Shown piece after piece: positions 47,174 through 56,299 of a stretch of 64,000 nt of DNA. Made by a program: the position numbers and the translations under genes. This DNA is from Opitutia bacterium (GTDB lineage: Bacteria; Verrucomicrobiota; Verrucomicrobiia; Opitutales; Opitutaceae), in contig CANGHW010000003.1 in the NCBI GenBank assembly GCA_947453695.1, positions 1 to 64,000 of the forward strand. Direction: 5' to 3'. Position 1 is the stretch's first letter. Each line of letters starts with the position of its first letter. Below the pieces are notes generated by a model that searched no databases, was not told the DNA's origin, and saw nothing but the letters and a program-made list of their open reading frames with translations.

Positions 47174-48397
47174 ATGGTTCGGACCTATCTTTACCCTCTC
47201 ATGCTCGCCCTCCTCACGCTCGCCGTCGCCCTCCCCTCCTTCGATCTGGCGACCTACGAAAAACCGCGCCTCGAAAAAGCCGCCGTCGTCGCCCTCGCCG
47301 CCGAACCCAAGACCATCGTCGCCGCCCGCAATCCCCGCAGCGCCGGCGGGCTCCACGATTTTTCATCCGAGGGCGACTACTGGTGGCCCGACCCGAAAGA
47401 TCCTGCCGCGCCTTACGTCCAACGCGACGGCCTGACCAACCCCGACAACTTCGTCGCGCATCGCCAGCTGCTGCTGGCGTTTGTCCGCCACTTCGGCGTC
47501 CTCGCCGCGACCTACCGGGTCACGGGAGACGAGCGCTATGCCGCCGGCGCGGTGAAGCACCTCCATGCTTGGTTCGTCGATCCCACGACAAAGATGAACC
47601 CCAATCTCCTCTACTCGCAGGCCATCAAGGGGCGCAGCACCGGCCGCAGCATCGGCGTGATCGACACGGTGCATTTCGCAGAAGTCGCCCTCGGCGTGGA
47701 AGCACTCCGCGGCTCAAAATCCCTCTCACCCGCCGAAGATACGGCTGTGACCGGCTGGTTTCGCGACTACCTCACCTGGATCCGCACCCACCCCTACGGC
47801 GTGGACGAGAGCAACGCCAAGAACAACCACGGCACGTGCTGGACGCTGCAGGCGGCGTGTTTCGCTCGCCTCGTGGGCGATCAGGCGGTGCTCGCCGAGT
47901 GCCGCAAGCGTCTCACGGAGATCCACCTGCCGAACCAAATGGCCGTCGACGGCAGCTTTCCGCAGGAAGTCGCCCGGACCAAGCCCTACGGTTACTCCAT
48001 CTTCAATCTTGATGTCATGACCGGCCTCGCGGTGGCCCTGTCCACCCCGACGGACAACCTCCTAGCCTACACTCTTCCTGATGGTCGCAGCTTGGTAAAG
48101 GGCGTCGCCTGGCTCGCGCCCTACTTGGCCGACAAAAACGCGTGGCTGAAGGAAGTCCGCAAACCGTCCAGCCCGACCGCCGCCCAGGCCAACTCCAAAG
48201 ACCCCATCAAGCCCGACGTGATGTATTGGGATGACTGGCCCGTGCGCCAGCCGTTGCTGATCTTCGGCGCGCTCGCCAGTGATCACCCGCAACGCACGGC
48301 CTGGCTCGCCACGTGGAAATCGCTCAACCCCGACCCGACTGTGGAGGAAATTATCCGCAACCTGCCCGTGCGCCAACCCGTGCTTTGGCTGCGATGA
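47174..48397 (+). CDS. Alginate lyase family protein (PL5-like)
   Basis: A 407-residue exported protein starting MVRTYLYPLMLALLTLAVAL at 47174, a signal peptide. The alpha/alpha-toroid alginate lyase family pattern is seen in YWWPDPKDPAAPYVQRDGLT, TGDERYAAGAVKHLHAWFVD, MNPNLLYSQAIKGRSTGRSI and the catalytic-type NAKNNHGTCWTLQAACFARL, followed by KPYGYSIFNLDVMTGLAVAL with a candidate active-site Tyr. PL5 enzymes cleave poly-mannuronate by beta-elimination; many relatives act on other uronic polysaccharides. It is divergent from carB and monocistronic. Confidence 0.85.
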   Translation: MVRTYLYPLMLALLTLAVALPSFDLATYEKPRLEKAAVVALAAEPKTIVAARNPRSAGGLHDFSSEGDYWWPDPKDPAAPYVQRDGLTNPDNFVAHRQLLLAFVRHFGVLAATYRVTGDERYAAGAVKHLHAWFVDPTTKMNPNLLYSQAIKGRSTGRSIGVIDTVHFAEVALGVEALRGSKSLSPAEDTAVTGWFRDYLTWIRTHPYGVDESNAKNNHGTCWTLQAACFARLVGDQAVLAECRKRLTEIHLPNQMAVDGSFPQEVARTKPYGYSIFNLDVMTGLAVALSTPTDNLLAYTLPDGRSLVKGVAWLAPYLADKNAWLKEVRKPSSPTAAQANSKDPIKPDVMYWDDWPVRQPLLIFGALASDHPQRTAWLATWKSLNPDPTVEEIIRNLPVRQPVLWLR

Positions 48398-48529
48398 GCC
48401 GCGAGCGGGGACAAGTGGCGGCGGAATACCGCCGTTTCCCGCCTTCGGGAAATTTGAGTTTGCATACCCCCGGGGGCACCCGCTTCCTTCGCCCTTCACG
48501 TTCTCTCCAATCCTTTACCAAAAACTGTC

Positions 48530-49786
48530 ATGGCTGAACTCGTAGGAAATGTCTTGGTGGGCCAGTCCGGCGGCCCCACCGCCGTCATCAACGCCAGTCT
48601 CGCGGGCATTATCGCGGAGGCGCTGAACCATGAGCAAATCGAAGAGATCTACGGCACGCTGAACGGCGTGCTCGGTATTCTCCAAGAAGACCTCATCGAC
48701 CTCGCATCGGAGTCTCAGCAACAGATCCGCGCCCTCAAGCACTCGCCCGGCGCCGCCCTCGGCACCTGCCGTTACAAGCTCAAGAAGCAGGCCGATTTCG
48801 AGCGCGTCCTCGAGGTCTTCAAGGCGCACAACATCCGCTACTTCTTCTACATCGGTGGCAATGACTCGCAGGACACCGCGGACAAGATCTCCAAGCTCGC
48901 CCAGCAACAGGGCTACGAGCTCCGCGTGATCGGCGTGCCGAAGACGATCGACAACGATCTCCCCTCCACCGACCACACCCCGGGCTACGGCAGTGTGATC
49001 AAATACATCTCCGGCGTCGTCCGCGAAGTCGCCGCCGACAACGAGGCGATGGGTCAGGGCGATCTCGTTTCGATCATCGAGGTCATGGGTCGCTCGGCTG
49101 GCTGGATCGCCGCCGGTGCCGCCCTCGCCAAGCGCAAGGATCACCCGCACGATCCTCCGCACCTCATCTATCTCCCCGAGATTCCGTTCGACCAGGCGAA
49201 GTGCTTGGAAGACGTGAAGCGCATCCTGAAGCGCGAGAAGTTCTGCCAAATCGTCGTCGCCGAAGGTCTCGTCGACAGCGACGGCAATTACGTCGCGGCT
49301 GATGCCGCCACGGACGCCTTCGGTCACGCCCAACTCGGTGGCGCCGGCGATGCCCTCGCCGAAATCATCGGTTCCAACATCCCCGGCGTGAAATGCCGCG
49401 TCGCCAAGCCCGGCCTCATCCAGCGCTCCGCCGCCACAGCTGCCTCCAAGACCGACGTCGAGGAAGCCTTCATGGCCGGTGAAGCCGCGGTCGAAGCCGC
49501 CATCGACGGTCAGACCGACAAGATGGTCACCCTCCTCCGGGGCGATAAAGAAACCTACACCTGTGAGACCGGCCTCGCGCCCCTCTCGGATGTCGCCAAC
49601 TCGATCAAGAAACTCCCCCGCGAGTGGATCAACGAAGACGGCACCAGCATGAACTTCCAGTTCCTCCGCTATGCCCAGCCGCTGATCCAAGGTGAAGTCA
49701 CCGTCCCGCACGACAACGGAGTGCCGGTCTTCGCGAAGCTCGACAAATCCCGCGTGGACAAAGTCCTCCCGGCTTACGAAGTCTGA
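48530..49786 (+). CDS. pfp: Pyrophosphate-type 6-phosphofructokinase
   Basis: A 418-residue glycolytic enzyme starting MAELVGNVLVGQSGGPTAVI. The N-terminal GQSGGPTAVINASL loop is typical. The nucleotide/PPi-binding signature reads FFYIGGNDSQDTA, with Asp where ATP enzymes have Gly. The catalytic loop is GVPKTIDNDLPSTDHTPGYG, with Lys as in PPi enzymes, followed by EVMGRSAGWIAAGAALAKRK. These positions and the length point to reversible PPi-dependent fructose-6-phosphate phosphorylation. It is monocistronic with a perfect terminator. Confidence 0.93.
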   Translation: MAELVGNVLVGQSGGPTAVINASLAGIIAEALNHEQIEEIYGTLNGVLGILQEDLIDLASESQQQIRALKHSPGAALGTCRYKLKKQADFERVLEVFKAHNIRYFFYIGGNDSQDTADKISKLAQQQGYELRVIGVPKTIDNDLPSTDHTPGYGSVIKYISGVVREVAADNEAMGQGDLVSIIEVMGRSAGWIAAGAALAKRKDHPHDPPHLIYLPEIPFDQAKCLEDVKRILKREKFCQIVVAEGLVDSDGNYVAADAATDAFGHAQLGGAGDALAEIIGSNIPGVKCRVAKPGLIQRSAATAASKTDVEEAFMAGEAAVEAAIDGQTDKMVTLLRGDKETYTCETGLAPLSDVANSIKKLPREWINEDGTSMNFQFLRYAQPLIQGEVTVPHDNGVPVFAKLDKSRVDKVLPAYEV

Positions 49787-49811
49787 GCGGAGTCGAACCG
49801 AAACTAATCTC

Positions 49812-49839
49812 AAAGGCCGGTCGCAAGACCGGCCTTTTT
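49812..49839 (+). terminator. Terminator of the phosphofructokinase gene
   Basis: A perfect 11-bp stem, AAAGGCCGGTC paired with GACCGGCCTTT around GCAA, continuing into TTC after the T-run. It resembles the palindrome at 4859-4884. Confidence 0.93.
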
Positions 49840-49886
49840 CGTGCCCGGTGGCGACGCGCCCGAGAGAGTGGATTGCTACGAGGTGA

Positions 49887-49904
49887 GGCAGACTGAAGTC
49901 CGCC
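49887..49904. repeat. REP-like palindrome at the 3' end of eboF
   Basis: GGCAGACT pairs with AGTCCGCC (one G-U) around GA, immediately followed by CTAC that contains the eboF stop codon. It belongs to the same tail-type (CCGCCCTAC) as other palindromes here. Confidence 0.6.
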
Positions 49905-51278
49905 CTACTTCAAACACGCTGCGAGCAACCGATCATGCACGTCGGTCGCCGCGATGGACGCGTCTCCCGGCAGCGCGCCGGTCCCGATCAACACCGGCCA
50001 CTCTGCTGAATCCGCCGGGCACGTGCCGTGCGAACCTTTCACGAGCGACGGATCGAGCGAGATGAGGTCCATGAGGGTGCGAAAACCGAGCGCCTTGCGC
50101 AGAAGTTTTCCCGCGACCTTCAGCTTCGGCAGCGCGATCTGCGGATCGATAAATAGCTCCACCGGGTCGTAGCCGTATTTGCGGTGGATATCGACACAGC
50201 GCGCAAAGTCCGGCGCCTTCGTGTCGTCGTCCCAATAGTAGTAAGTGAACCACGCGTCCTCCGCCGAAAACGCTACCAGGTCGCCCGATCGCGCGTGATC
50301 GAGTCCCTCCGCCCGCTGCCCCGCGGCATCGAGCACGCGGGTCACGCCGTCGACGCCCTCGACCGCCGAGCGCACGGCGCCGAGGAGCGAGCGGTCGTTC
50401 ACGTAGATGTGTGCGATCTGGTGATCCGCGATCGCGAAGACCTTGCTCGCGCCGCAATCCATCAACTCGAGACCGAGTTCTTCTTTAATCGTGATCCAAC
50501 CCTTCGCGCGAAACACGCGATTGAGCGCGATGGAGCGCTTCACCGCGGTGATCCCGTATTCCGACAGCACCACGGAGCGCACGCCGCGCTGGGCGTAAAA
50601 GTCGATGAGCCCGCCCGCCACGCGGTCGATCGCGCGATAGTCCGCCGCCATTTTCGGATCATTCGGCCCGAGACGCTGGAGGTTGTAGTCGAGGTGCGGC
50701 AGATAAACGAGCGAGAGGTCCGGCTTGTGCCGCTCTTCGACCCATTCGGCTGAGCGTGCGATCCACTCCGATGATGCAATGCCCGCCATTGGCCCCCAAA
50801 ACGCCGGAAACGGAAACGGCCCGAGGTCGGCCTTGATCTCGTCCCGCATGCGCATCGGATGCGTGTAAACATCGAAGACCTTGCGCCCATCAGCGGGATA
50901 CATCGGACGCGGCGTGATCGACCAGTCGGCGGTCGCATACATGTTATACCACCAAAAGAGCTTCGCGCAGGTGAAGCCGGGGCGGCGCTCGCGGAGCGTT
51001 TCCCACAGTTTCTTCCCCTGCACGACGTGATTGGACTGCTTCCAGAACTGATGCTCTGCGAGCGTGCGGTCATACCAACCGTTGGCCACGCAACCATGCT
51101 CCGCCGGCGGGCAACCCGTTAGATAGGTGCTCTGCGCCGTGCAGGTCACGGCCGGCAACACCGGCTTCACCCGGATGAGCCCGCCCTTCGCCGCCAACGC
51201 CGACAGCCGCGGCGTATCCGGCCCCAACACTCGCGGGGTGAGTCCAACGACGTTGAGGATGGCAGTGCGTTCAGCCAT
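49905..51278 (-). CDS. eboF: EboF-like nucleotide pyrophosphatase/phosphodiesterase family protein
   Basis: A 457-residue protein starting MAERTAILNVVGLTPRVLGP at 51278, an ATG 8 nt inside the end of eboD. It belongs to the alkaline phosphatase-like superfamily: LPAVTCTAQSTYLTGCPPAE with the nucleophile Thr region, HGCVANGWYDRTL, LVYLPHLDYNLQRLGPNDPK and VVLSEYGITAVKR. A late RKYGYDPVELFIDPQ segment is also present. It is the last gene of the ebo cluster. In cyanobacteria and Pseudomonas this gene travels with eboBCDE; its substrate is not known. Confidence 0.85.
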   Translation of the reverse strand: MAERTAILNVVGLTPRVLGPDTPRLSALAAKGGLIRVKPVLPAVTCTAQSTYLTGCPPAEHGCVANGWYDRTLAEHQFWKQSNHVVQGKKLWETLRERRPGFTCAKLFWWYNMYATADWSITPRPMYPADGRKVFDVYTHPMRMRDEIKADLGPFPFPAFWGPMAGIASSEWIARSAEWVEERHKPDLSLVYLPHLDYNLQRLGPNDPKMAADYRAIDRVAGGLIDFYAQRGVRSVVLSEYGITAVKRSIALNRVFRAKGWITIKEELGLELMDCGASKVFAIADHQIAHIYVNDRSLLGAVRSAVEGVDGVTRVLDAAGQRAEGLDHARSGDLVAFSAEDAWFTYYYWDDDTKAPDFARCVDIHRKYGYDPVELFIDPQIALPKLKVAGKLLRKALGFRTLMDLISLDPSLVKGSHGTCPADSAEWPVLIGTGALPGDASIAATDVHDRLLAACLK

Positions 51279-52443
51279 AGCGCTCGCGCAACTCATCGAA
51301 CGCCGCCTTCACCACGACGCCGTCGATCTCGTGAATCTCCAGCCGCACGCCGGGCGCGCGGATCATCGGGATGCTCAAACGACCACCGAGGTGTTCGCGG
51401 AACTCCTCCAGTCCATCGAGCATGTCCTGGCGTCCCGTCGCGCTGCGAATGTGCTTCACCGGCGCGAACAACTCGAAGCCGAGTCCGTGGATCACGCCCA
51501 GGATCTGCTCAGCCATCGCCTCCGGCAACAGTCCCGTGCGGCGCGCATAGATCACGTCGATCGCCATGCCCACGGCAACCGCTTCACCGTGGCTCACCCG
51601 AAACTCGGAGAGTTGCTCCAACTTGTGCGCCGCCCAGTGGCCGAAATCGAGCGGTCGCGCCGAGCCACGCTCGAATGGATCACCTGCTGTGGCGATGTGC
51701 TCCATGTGCTGCCGCGCGCTCTCGCGGATCACCGCCTCGTAAGCCTCCGGCTCAAACTTCGCCAACGCCGGCACGCGTGCCGCGATGAACTCGTAGAACT
51801 TCGCGTCGCGGATGAGCGCGACCTTTACCGCCTCGATCAACCCCGCGCGTCGGTCGCGCACCGGCAGACCGTGCAGGAACGAGAGATCGTTGATGATCGC
51901 GTGCGGCACGCCAAACGCGCCAAGCCAGTTTTTCTTCCCGAAGAAATTCACCCCGTTCTTAACGCCCACGCCACCGTCGCCCTGGCTGAGGCTCGTCGTC
52001 GGCAGGCGCACGAGCGGAATCCCGCGATGCGCCGTCGCCGCCGCGAAACCCACGAGGTCGAGCACCGCGCCGCCACCGACCGCGACGACATACGAGTGCC
52101 GGCACAGCCCCGCCGCCTCGATGGCCTGCCACACGGCTTCAAGTTGGGAAAAGTCGTTCTTGATGCGCTCGCCGCCCGGCAACGCCAACGGCGCCGCCGC
52201 GAGTCTGAGCGAGTCGCCGCGTGCCGCGAACCACTGCGTGATCTTCTCCGCAAAGCCCGGAAACGCCGTCTCCAGCCCCGCATCCCACACGACGAGCGCG
52301 CGGACATTTTCGCCGGGCTCCCGCGGCGTCAGCGTCTGCGCGAGCGTGAGATTTTCCGGAGCGAACACATCGCGGGTAAAAATCAACCGATGCTCATGCA
52401 GGAGCGTGATGGGGAACGAAAGGTTGGGCGAAGACTCGGCCAT
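51271..52443 (-). CDS. eboD: EboD-like 3-dehydroquinate synthase homologue
   Basis: A 390-residue protein starting MAESSPNLSFPITLLHEHRL. The dehydroquinate synthase fold is evident: NAD-binding VVAVGGGAVLDLVGFAAATA, LPTTSLSQGDGGVGVKNGVN and FGKKNWLGAFGVPHAIINDL. Metal-ligand regions are GLIEAVKVALIRD, RVSHGEAVAVGMAIDV and FGHWAAHKLEQLS. EboD proteins are distinct from AroB and, with eboC and eboE, form the conserved core of the ebo cluster. It overlaps eboF by 8 nt. Confidence 0.9.
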   Translation of the reverse strand: MAESSPNLSFPITLLHEHRLIFTRDVFAPENLTLAQTLTPREPGENVRALVVWDAGLETAFPGFAEKITQWFAARGDSLRLAAAPLALPGGERIKNDFSQLEAVWQAIEAAGLCRHSYVVAVGGGAVLDLVGFAAATAHRGIPLVRLPTTSLSQGDGGVGVKNGVNFFGKKNWLGAFGVPHAIINDLSFLHGLPVRDRRAGLIEAVKVALIRDAKFYEFIAARVPALAKFEPEAYEAVIRESARQHMEHIATAGDPFERGSARPLDFGHWAAHKLEQLSEFRVSHGEAVAVGMAIDVIYARRTGLLPEAMAEQILGVIHGLGFELFAPVKHIRSATGRQDMLDGLEEFREHLGGRLSIPMIRAPGVRLEIHEIDGVVVKAAFDELRERYG

Positions 52444-52506
52444 GGAGGGGACGGAGAGTTAGCCGGGAAGCGTGGTGCGACGGCAAGGATGCATTCAGGC
52501 GCACGA

Positions 52507-52926
52507 TCAACCCGCCATGATATTTCCTGACTGTGAGACAGAGAGCGTAAACGGCCGCCTTTCACTTCCAACCACGTTAACGCCTGAAATTTTGAAGTCT
52601 GAAAAAGCCTGCAACTCGATCCACGCAAAACCTCGGTTCGACCTCGAAATCTCCAAGAACACCACGTCGATGGTAGCGAGAATCTGCCGTTGATCGACCC
52701 AGTAGGAAAACGCGAGAAACCGAGAGTCATCTGACCAAACAAAGGAAGCACCTACCGGCTCGATCTCGGCTACTCTCGTTTCCGCGCCAATCTTCGACTT
52801 GAGAGTAATCCTCCCAACGGATGGGCCTCCCATTCCTTTCTCTCCGCCCATGAAATGCGCCGTATGGCGGCCGTCAGCACTGACACGCCTGACGTCCCAT
52901 TCGAAGAGTGAGGTAGCTTCGTTCAT
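52507..52926 (-). CDS. Hypothetical beta-propeller-like protein inserted in the ebo cluster
   Basis: A 139-residue protein from the ATG at 52926 (MNEATSLFEWDVRRVSADGR). It has strand-rich, propeller-like repeats (HTAHFMGGEKGMGGPSVGRI; SFVWSDDSRFLAFSYWVDQR; TIDVVFLEISRSNRGFAWIE). No signal peptide. Its codon use is less GC-biased than its ebo neighbours. It begins 11 nt after the eboC stop and ends 63 nt before the eboD start. I do not recognise a family; it is not a standard ebo gene and looks like an acquired orphan. Confidence 0.65.
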   Translation of the reverse strand: MNEATSLFEWDVRRVSADGRHTAHFMGGEKGMGGPSVGRITLKSKIGAETRVAEIEPVGASFVWSDDSRFLAFSYWVDQRQILATIDVVFLEISRSNRGFAWIELQAFSDFKISGVNVVGSERRPFTLSVSQSGNIMAG

Positions 52927-52937
52927 AGGTCGTGCCG

Positions 52938-53681
52938 CTAACTCGACGCCGCGTTCCGCTGTGCCCACTTCCCGAGCGGCACGGACGCGACGCAGCACGC
53001 GGCCGGAATCCATGCGGCACTCGCGAGCAGGGCGAGGGCGTCTACGAAGGGGATGAAAGCGAGCATCTTTCGGACGATCTTCGCGAGTTTCTCCGCGGGG
53101 GCGCCGGGGTGGTATTCGCGGCGGGCAAGCAGGCTCAGGACGACGATGTAGACGAAGAGCGCGACGAGCCACGCGATGAACGTGCTGGTCATGGTTTGGC
53201 CGGGGAGCGTCGCAAGCGTAACGGCGAGCATCACGCGGCAGCCAGCCATCAGGAGCACGGAGCCGGTCCAGCGTTTGTGGAGCCAGTCGTAGAGGAGAAT
53301 CACGGCACCGAGGCCGGCGGCGGCGAGCGGCGAGGCGCCGAGGAAGACGAGCAGGCCGAGACCGAGTGCGAGTTGGAGGCCGCCGACCAAGCCGGCGGTC
53401 GCGCGGGCGATGAGGCCACGCGGGATGGCGCGTTCGGGGCGGTGTTTGCGGTCGAAGCCGGCGTCGAAGACGTCGTTGAGCGTCGTGCCGCCAGCGTAAG
53501 CGAGGCTGCCGGCAAGAAACGTGAGCACAAGCAGGCTGGGCGCCGGCCACGTGCCGACGGCGGATCCAGAGAGCACAAGCGCGGCGAGGACGTTGCTCCA
53601 GACAGATGGGAAATTTCCGGCGCGGGCGAGGTCGAGCCAGAGGCGGAAGGAGGAGACGGATGATGAAGGGAGGGCGCTCAT
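52938..53681 (-). CDS. eboC: EboC-like UbiA family prenyltransferase
   Basis: A 247-residue integral membrane enzyme starting MSALPSSSVSSFRLWLDLAR. The UbiA aspartate-rich motif is GGTTLNDVFDAGFDRKHRPE then RAIPRGLI, which binds Mg2+-prenyl diphosphate. About seven to nine hydrophobic spans follow. EboC is one of the most conserved members of the ebo cluster and implies a prenylated product; neither prenyl donor nor acceptor is known. Upstream (53682-53759) is a REP-like composite palindrome. Confidence 0.9.
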   Translation of the reverse strand: MSALPSSSVSSFRLWLDLARAGNFPSVWSNVLAALVLSGSAVGTWPAPSLLVLTFLAGSLAYAGGTTLNDVFDAGFDRKHRPERAIPRGLIARATAGLVGGLQLALGLGLLVFLGASPLAAAGLGAVILLYDWLHKRWTGSVLLMAGCRVMLAVTLATLPGQTMTSTFIAWLVALFVYIVVLSLLARREYHPGAPAEKLAKIVRKMLAFIPFVDALALLASAAWIPAACCVASVPLGKWAQRNAASS

Positions 53682-53759
53682 CGTAGCCCGCTTCGTGAGA
53701 AGCGGGAGGTTCGTTCGCTGCGGGTAACGTCGGTCCCTGCTCTCACGAGCAGGGCTACG
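53682..53759. repeat. Composite REP/BIME-like palindrome
   Basis: Outer inverted repeats CGTAGCCC and GGGCTACG (53682-53689, 53752-53759) enclose two hairpins, CCCGCTT-CGTGAG-AAGCGGG and CCCTGCTC-TCAC-GAGCAGGG. It separates eboE from eboC. The two-hairpin structure resembles bacterial interspersed mosaic elements. Confidence 0.7.
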
Positions 53760-53774
53760 GGAGAGAGGATCATG

Positions 53775-54950
53775 TTACGCGAGGCCACGGGCGGCGAGCG
53801 CGGCGAGGGTCCAGTCATATTCGCTCACCAACTGGTCCTCGATGCCGACCCGCAGCGCGGGCGGGAGGACTTCCCACGTATAGGTTTCCATCTCGGCGTG
53901 TTGGCAGGCGGCGGGATGTTTTTGCATCCAATCGAGCGCGCCGAGCAGGTGGTCGCGGGTATCGCCAAACGGCGCGCCGGGCGCGGCGTGGAGCGGGAGA
54001 TGGAAATGCACGCGCCATTCGTCGTCGGGTCGCGAGGGTGCGGTGTCGGCAAGGGCGTCGGGGAGATCGACGTAGCGTTGGCGAACGACGCCCGTGGCGG
54101 GATTACCCACGACGACTTGATGGAGATAGGTCGGCTCGACGAAGGCGGCGAGTGCGGCGCGGCCGGCGACGTCGGGTTTCACGCGGAGCGCGGAGCTTAG
54201 GTGGATCTTGCTCAGGCGCAGGCCGGCGGCTGCGAGGCGGTCGAGCGCGGCGGGCGCGGACTCAAACTCCACGCCGAGGTGGCAGCAGTCGTAGTTCACG
54301 CCGACGCGGCGAAGAAGGCCCTCGGTTTCGACGGCGCGGTCGCTAGCGCGCCAGCCGTTGAAAAAGTCGACGGTCTCGGGCGTCGTCTCAAAATAGCAGC
54401 ACGGCTCGGGCTCTAGGCCGAGGTGCAGATCGTGGCCGGTGCGCGCGGAGAGTTCGGCGACGTAGCGACCGATGGCGGTGACGTTGGCGAAGATCGCGGC
54501 ACGGCGGGCGGGGTCGTCGTTGGTCCAGCCCTTGAAGGAGCCGGGCACGGTGCTGACGCTGCCGGAGACCCCGGCAGGGACGAGTTGCGCGATGAGATCG
54601 AAGAGGCGCTGCGTGTAGGTGAGGCGCTCGGACGTGGACCAATCGGGCGCGTAGACCTGCTCCTTCACGCGCGTGCCGTGGAAGCTGCCGTAGGGAAATC
54701 CGTTGATCGTGAAAACGTAGCAGTCGTGCGCGTCGAGCCAGCGGCGGAAGGCGGCGAGCGAGGCGGGTTGCGCGAGCTCTTCGGCAGCGCGGGCGCCCAG
54801 ACGGAGGCCGATGGCGTAGGGTCGGCCGGGGGCGACGCGGCGGCGGACGACGAGCGTGTGGCGCTCCAGCGTATCAAAGGTCTGCGCCCACGTTTCGCCG
54901 CGGTGGACGTTGGTGCAGTAGGCGAGGTGGAGGCCGTGGTTGAGTTTCAT
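53775..54950 (-). CDS. eboE: EboE-like TIM-barrel (xylose isomerase-like) protein
   Basis: A 391-residue protein starting MKLNHGLHLAYCTNVHRGET, the typical EboE opening. TIM-barrel segments include DCYVFTINGFPYGSFHGTRV, SVSTVPGSFKG, GHDLHLGLEPEPCCYFETTP and VGVNYDCCHLGVEFESAPAA, with the acidic and His residues expected for metal binding. The C-terminus has MQKHPAACQHAEMETYTWEV. The enzyme's reaction is not known. It lies between eboB (43-nt gap) and eboC in the same direction. Confidence 0.9.
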   Translation of the reverse strand: MKLNHGLHLAYCTNVHRGETWAQTFDTLERHTLVVRRRVAPGRPYAIGLRLGARAAEELAQPASLAAFRRWLDAHDCYVFTINGFPYGSFHGTRVKEQVYAPDWSTSERLTYTQRLFDLIAQLVPAGVSGSVSTVPGSFKGWTNDDPARRAAIFANVTAIGRYVAELSARTGHDLHLGLEPEPCCYFETTPETVDFFNGWRASDRAVETEGLLRRVGVNYDCCHLGVEFESAPAALDRLAAAGLRLSKIHLSSALRVKPDVAGRAALAAFVEPTYLHQVVVGNPATGVVRQRYVDLPDALADTAPSRPDDEWRVHFHLPLHAAPGAPFGDTRDHLLGALDWMQKHPAACQHAEMETYTWEVLPPALRVGIEDQLVSEYDWTLAALAARGLA

Positions 54951-54968
54951 CCGACGAGAGGTGCGCGC

Positions 54969-54989
54969 GGACGGCTCGGAAAGCCGTCC
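54969..54989. repeat. REP-like palindrome between eboB and eboE
   Basis: GGACGGCT pairs perfectly with AGCCGTCC around CGGAA and is followed by CTACC. It is the closest relative of 42634-42654. Confidence 0.75.
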
Positions 54990-54993
54990 CTAC

Positions 54994-55794
54994 CTAGATT
55001 TTGAACTTCGGGCACTGCGAGAGGAAGCGGACGGGATTCTGGTAGAGCACCTGATCGACGAATTCGGCGCTGTGCCCGCGCCGGCGCATCTCGAAGGCGG
55101 TCTTCGGCACGGCGAGCGGATCGCTCACACCCCAGTCACAGGCGGAGTTGAGCCAGATGCGGTCGTGGCCGGCGGTTTCCAACATATCCACTGCGCGCGG
55201 CGGCGAGGATTTGGAATCGGGGTAAAGCGTGATGCCGGCCCAGAAGCCGCGATCAAGGACGTAGCGCACGGTGTGCTCTTCGACGTGGTCGATGATCACG
55301 CGGCCCGGCTTCACGCCTTTGTGCGCGAGGAGGAGGTCGACGATGAGGCGCGTGCCTTTGAGCTTGTCCTCCAGGTGCGGCGTGTGGACGAGGATGAGCT
55401 GGTCGTGCTTCACCGCGAGGTCGACGTGTTGCTCAAGGACCTTGAGTTCGTTGCGCGTATTGCGGTTGAGGCCGATTTCGCCGATGCCGAGGACGTTGGG
55501 CTTGGCGAGAAACTCGGGAATCATCGCGAGGACGTCGGCGGCGAGGGCGAGGTCTTCGGATTCCTTCGGATTGATGCAGAGCCAGGAGAAATGAGGGAGG
55601 AGAAACTTCGCCGAGCGAGCGGGCTCATACTCGGTGAGCTGGCGGAAGTAATCGCGGAAGCCGTCGACCGAGCTGCGGTCATAGCCGGCCCAGAAGGCGG
55701 GTTCGCAAACGGCCTGACAACCGGCGGTGACCATCGCCTGATAGTCGTCGGTCGTGCGGCTGACCATGTGGCCGTGGGGCTCGATGTAGCGCAT
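54994..55794 (-). CDS. eboB: EboB-like TatD family metal-dependent hydrolase
   Basis: A 266-residue protein starting MRYIEPHGHMVSRTTDDYQA, with the HxH metal motif at residues 7-9. It continues CQAVCEPAFWAGYDRSSVDG, PHFSWLCINPKESEDLALAA, VLGIGEIGLNRNTRNELKVL (the Glu ligand region), DQLILVHTPHLEDKLKGTRL and VIIDHVEEHTVRYVL. These match the TatD-like amidohydrolase encoded by eboB. Its role in the cluster is presumed hydrolytic; the substrate is unknown. Confidence 0.9.
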   Translation of the reverse strand: MRYIEPHGHMVSRTTDDYQAMVTAGCQAVCEPAFWAGYDRSSVDGFRDYFRQLTEYEPARSAKFLLPHFSWLCINPKESEDLALAADVLAMIPEFLAKPNVLGIGEIGLNRNTRNELKVLEQHVDLAVKHDQLILVHTPHLEDKLKGTRLIVDLLLAHKGVKPGRVIIDHVEEHTVRYVLDRGFWAGITLYPDSKSSPPRAVDMLETAGHDRIWLNSACDWGVSDPLAVPKTAFEMRRRGHSAEFVDQVLYQNPVRFLSQCPKFKI

Positions 55795-55809
55795 GGGGAA
55801 AGGGAGAAG

Positions 55810-56133
55810 TTATTTTTTCTTCGCCGGCTTCTGCCAGGCGCCGAGGGCGGCTTTGCCGGTGGAGACGGCATCGGGTAGTGTCGTCGGATCGCTCAATTGT
55901 TCGAGGATGCGGCGGGCGCGCTCGGGTTTGCCGTCGACGAGAAGTTTGGCGGCTTTGCGCAGCGCGACACAGCGGAAGTCATCGGCGGCGCCGTAGCGCT
56001 CGACTCGATCAAGAAAGGCGGCGACCTCAATGAGCTTGGCGCGCACGGGAACAAAGCCGTGATCGACGAGCGCACGCGGGGAAGCGGCGGCGGGCAACTG
56101 ACCCGGGGAGCGTGGGGAGCGCGTCTTGGGCAT
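55810..56133 (-). CDS. Small hypothetical protein heading the ebo cluster
   Basis: A 107-residue basic protein starting MPKTRSPRSPGQLPAAASPR. The middle is helical (RAKLIEVAAFLDRVERYGAA, VALRKAAKLLVDGKPERARR) with a Lys-rich tail. It is 15 nt upstream of eboB and would be cotranscribed. It occupies the place where eboA is often found, but canonical EboA is more than twice as long and I see no convincing similarity. Function unknown. Confidence 0.7.
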   Translation of the reverse strand: MPKTRSPRSPGQLPAAASPRALVDHGFVPVRAKLIEVAAFLDRVERYGAADDFRCVALRKAAKLLVDGKPERARRILEQLSDPTTLPDAVSTGKAALGAWQKPAKKK

Positions 56134-56299
56134 GGGCGGGAGGCGTTGAAAAGTCAGATTAGAGAATTCAGGTCAAAGTATTCTCCGGGCCGCGGGAGAA
56201 ATCAACCGACGGCAGGAACAAAGACGCCGAGAGGGGGCCCGACGTTGCATTCCTGAAACGCAACCGAGCTGAGCCCACGCACGTCCTTTACCCACCCAC

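Noticed and set aside
52472-52693. 73-codon rightward frame in the ebo cluster gap
   Set aside because: It overlaps the leftward 139-residue frame, which has far more protein-like sequence and fits the operon direction.
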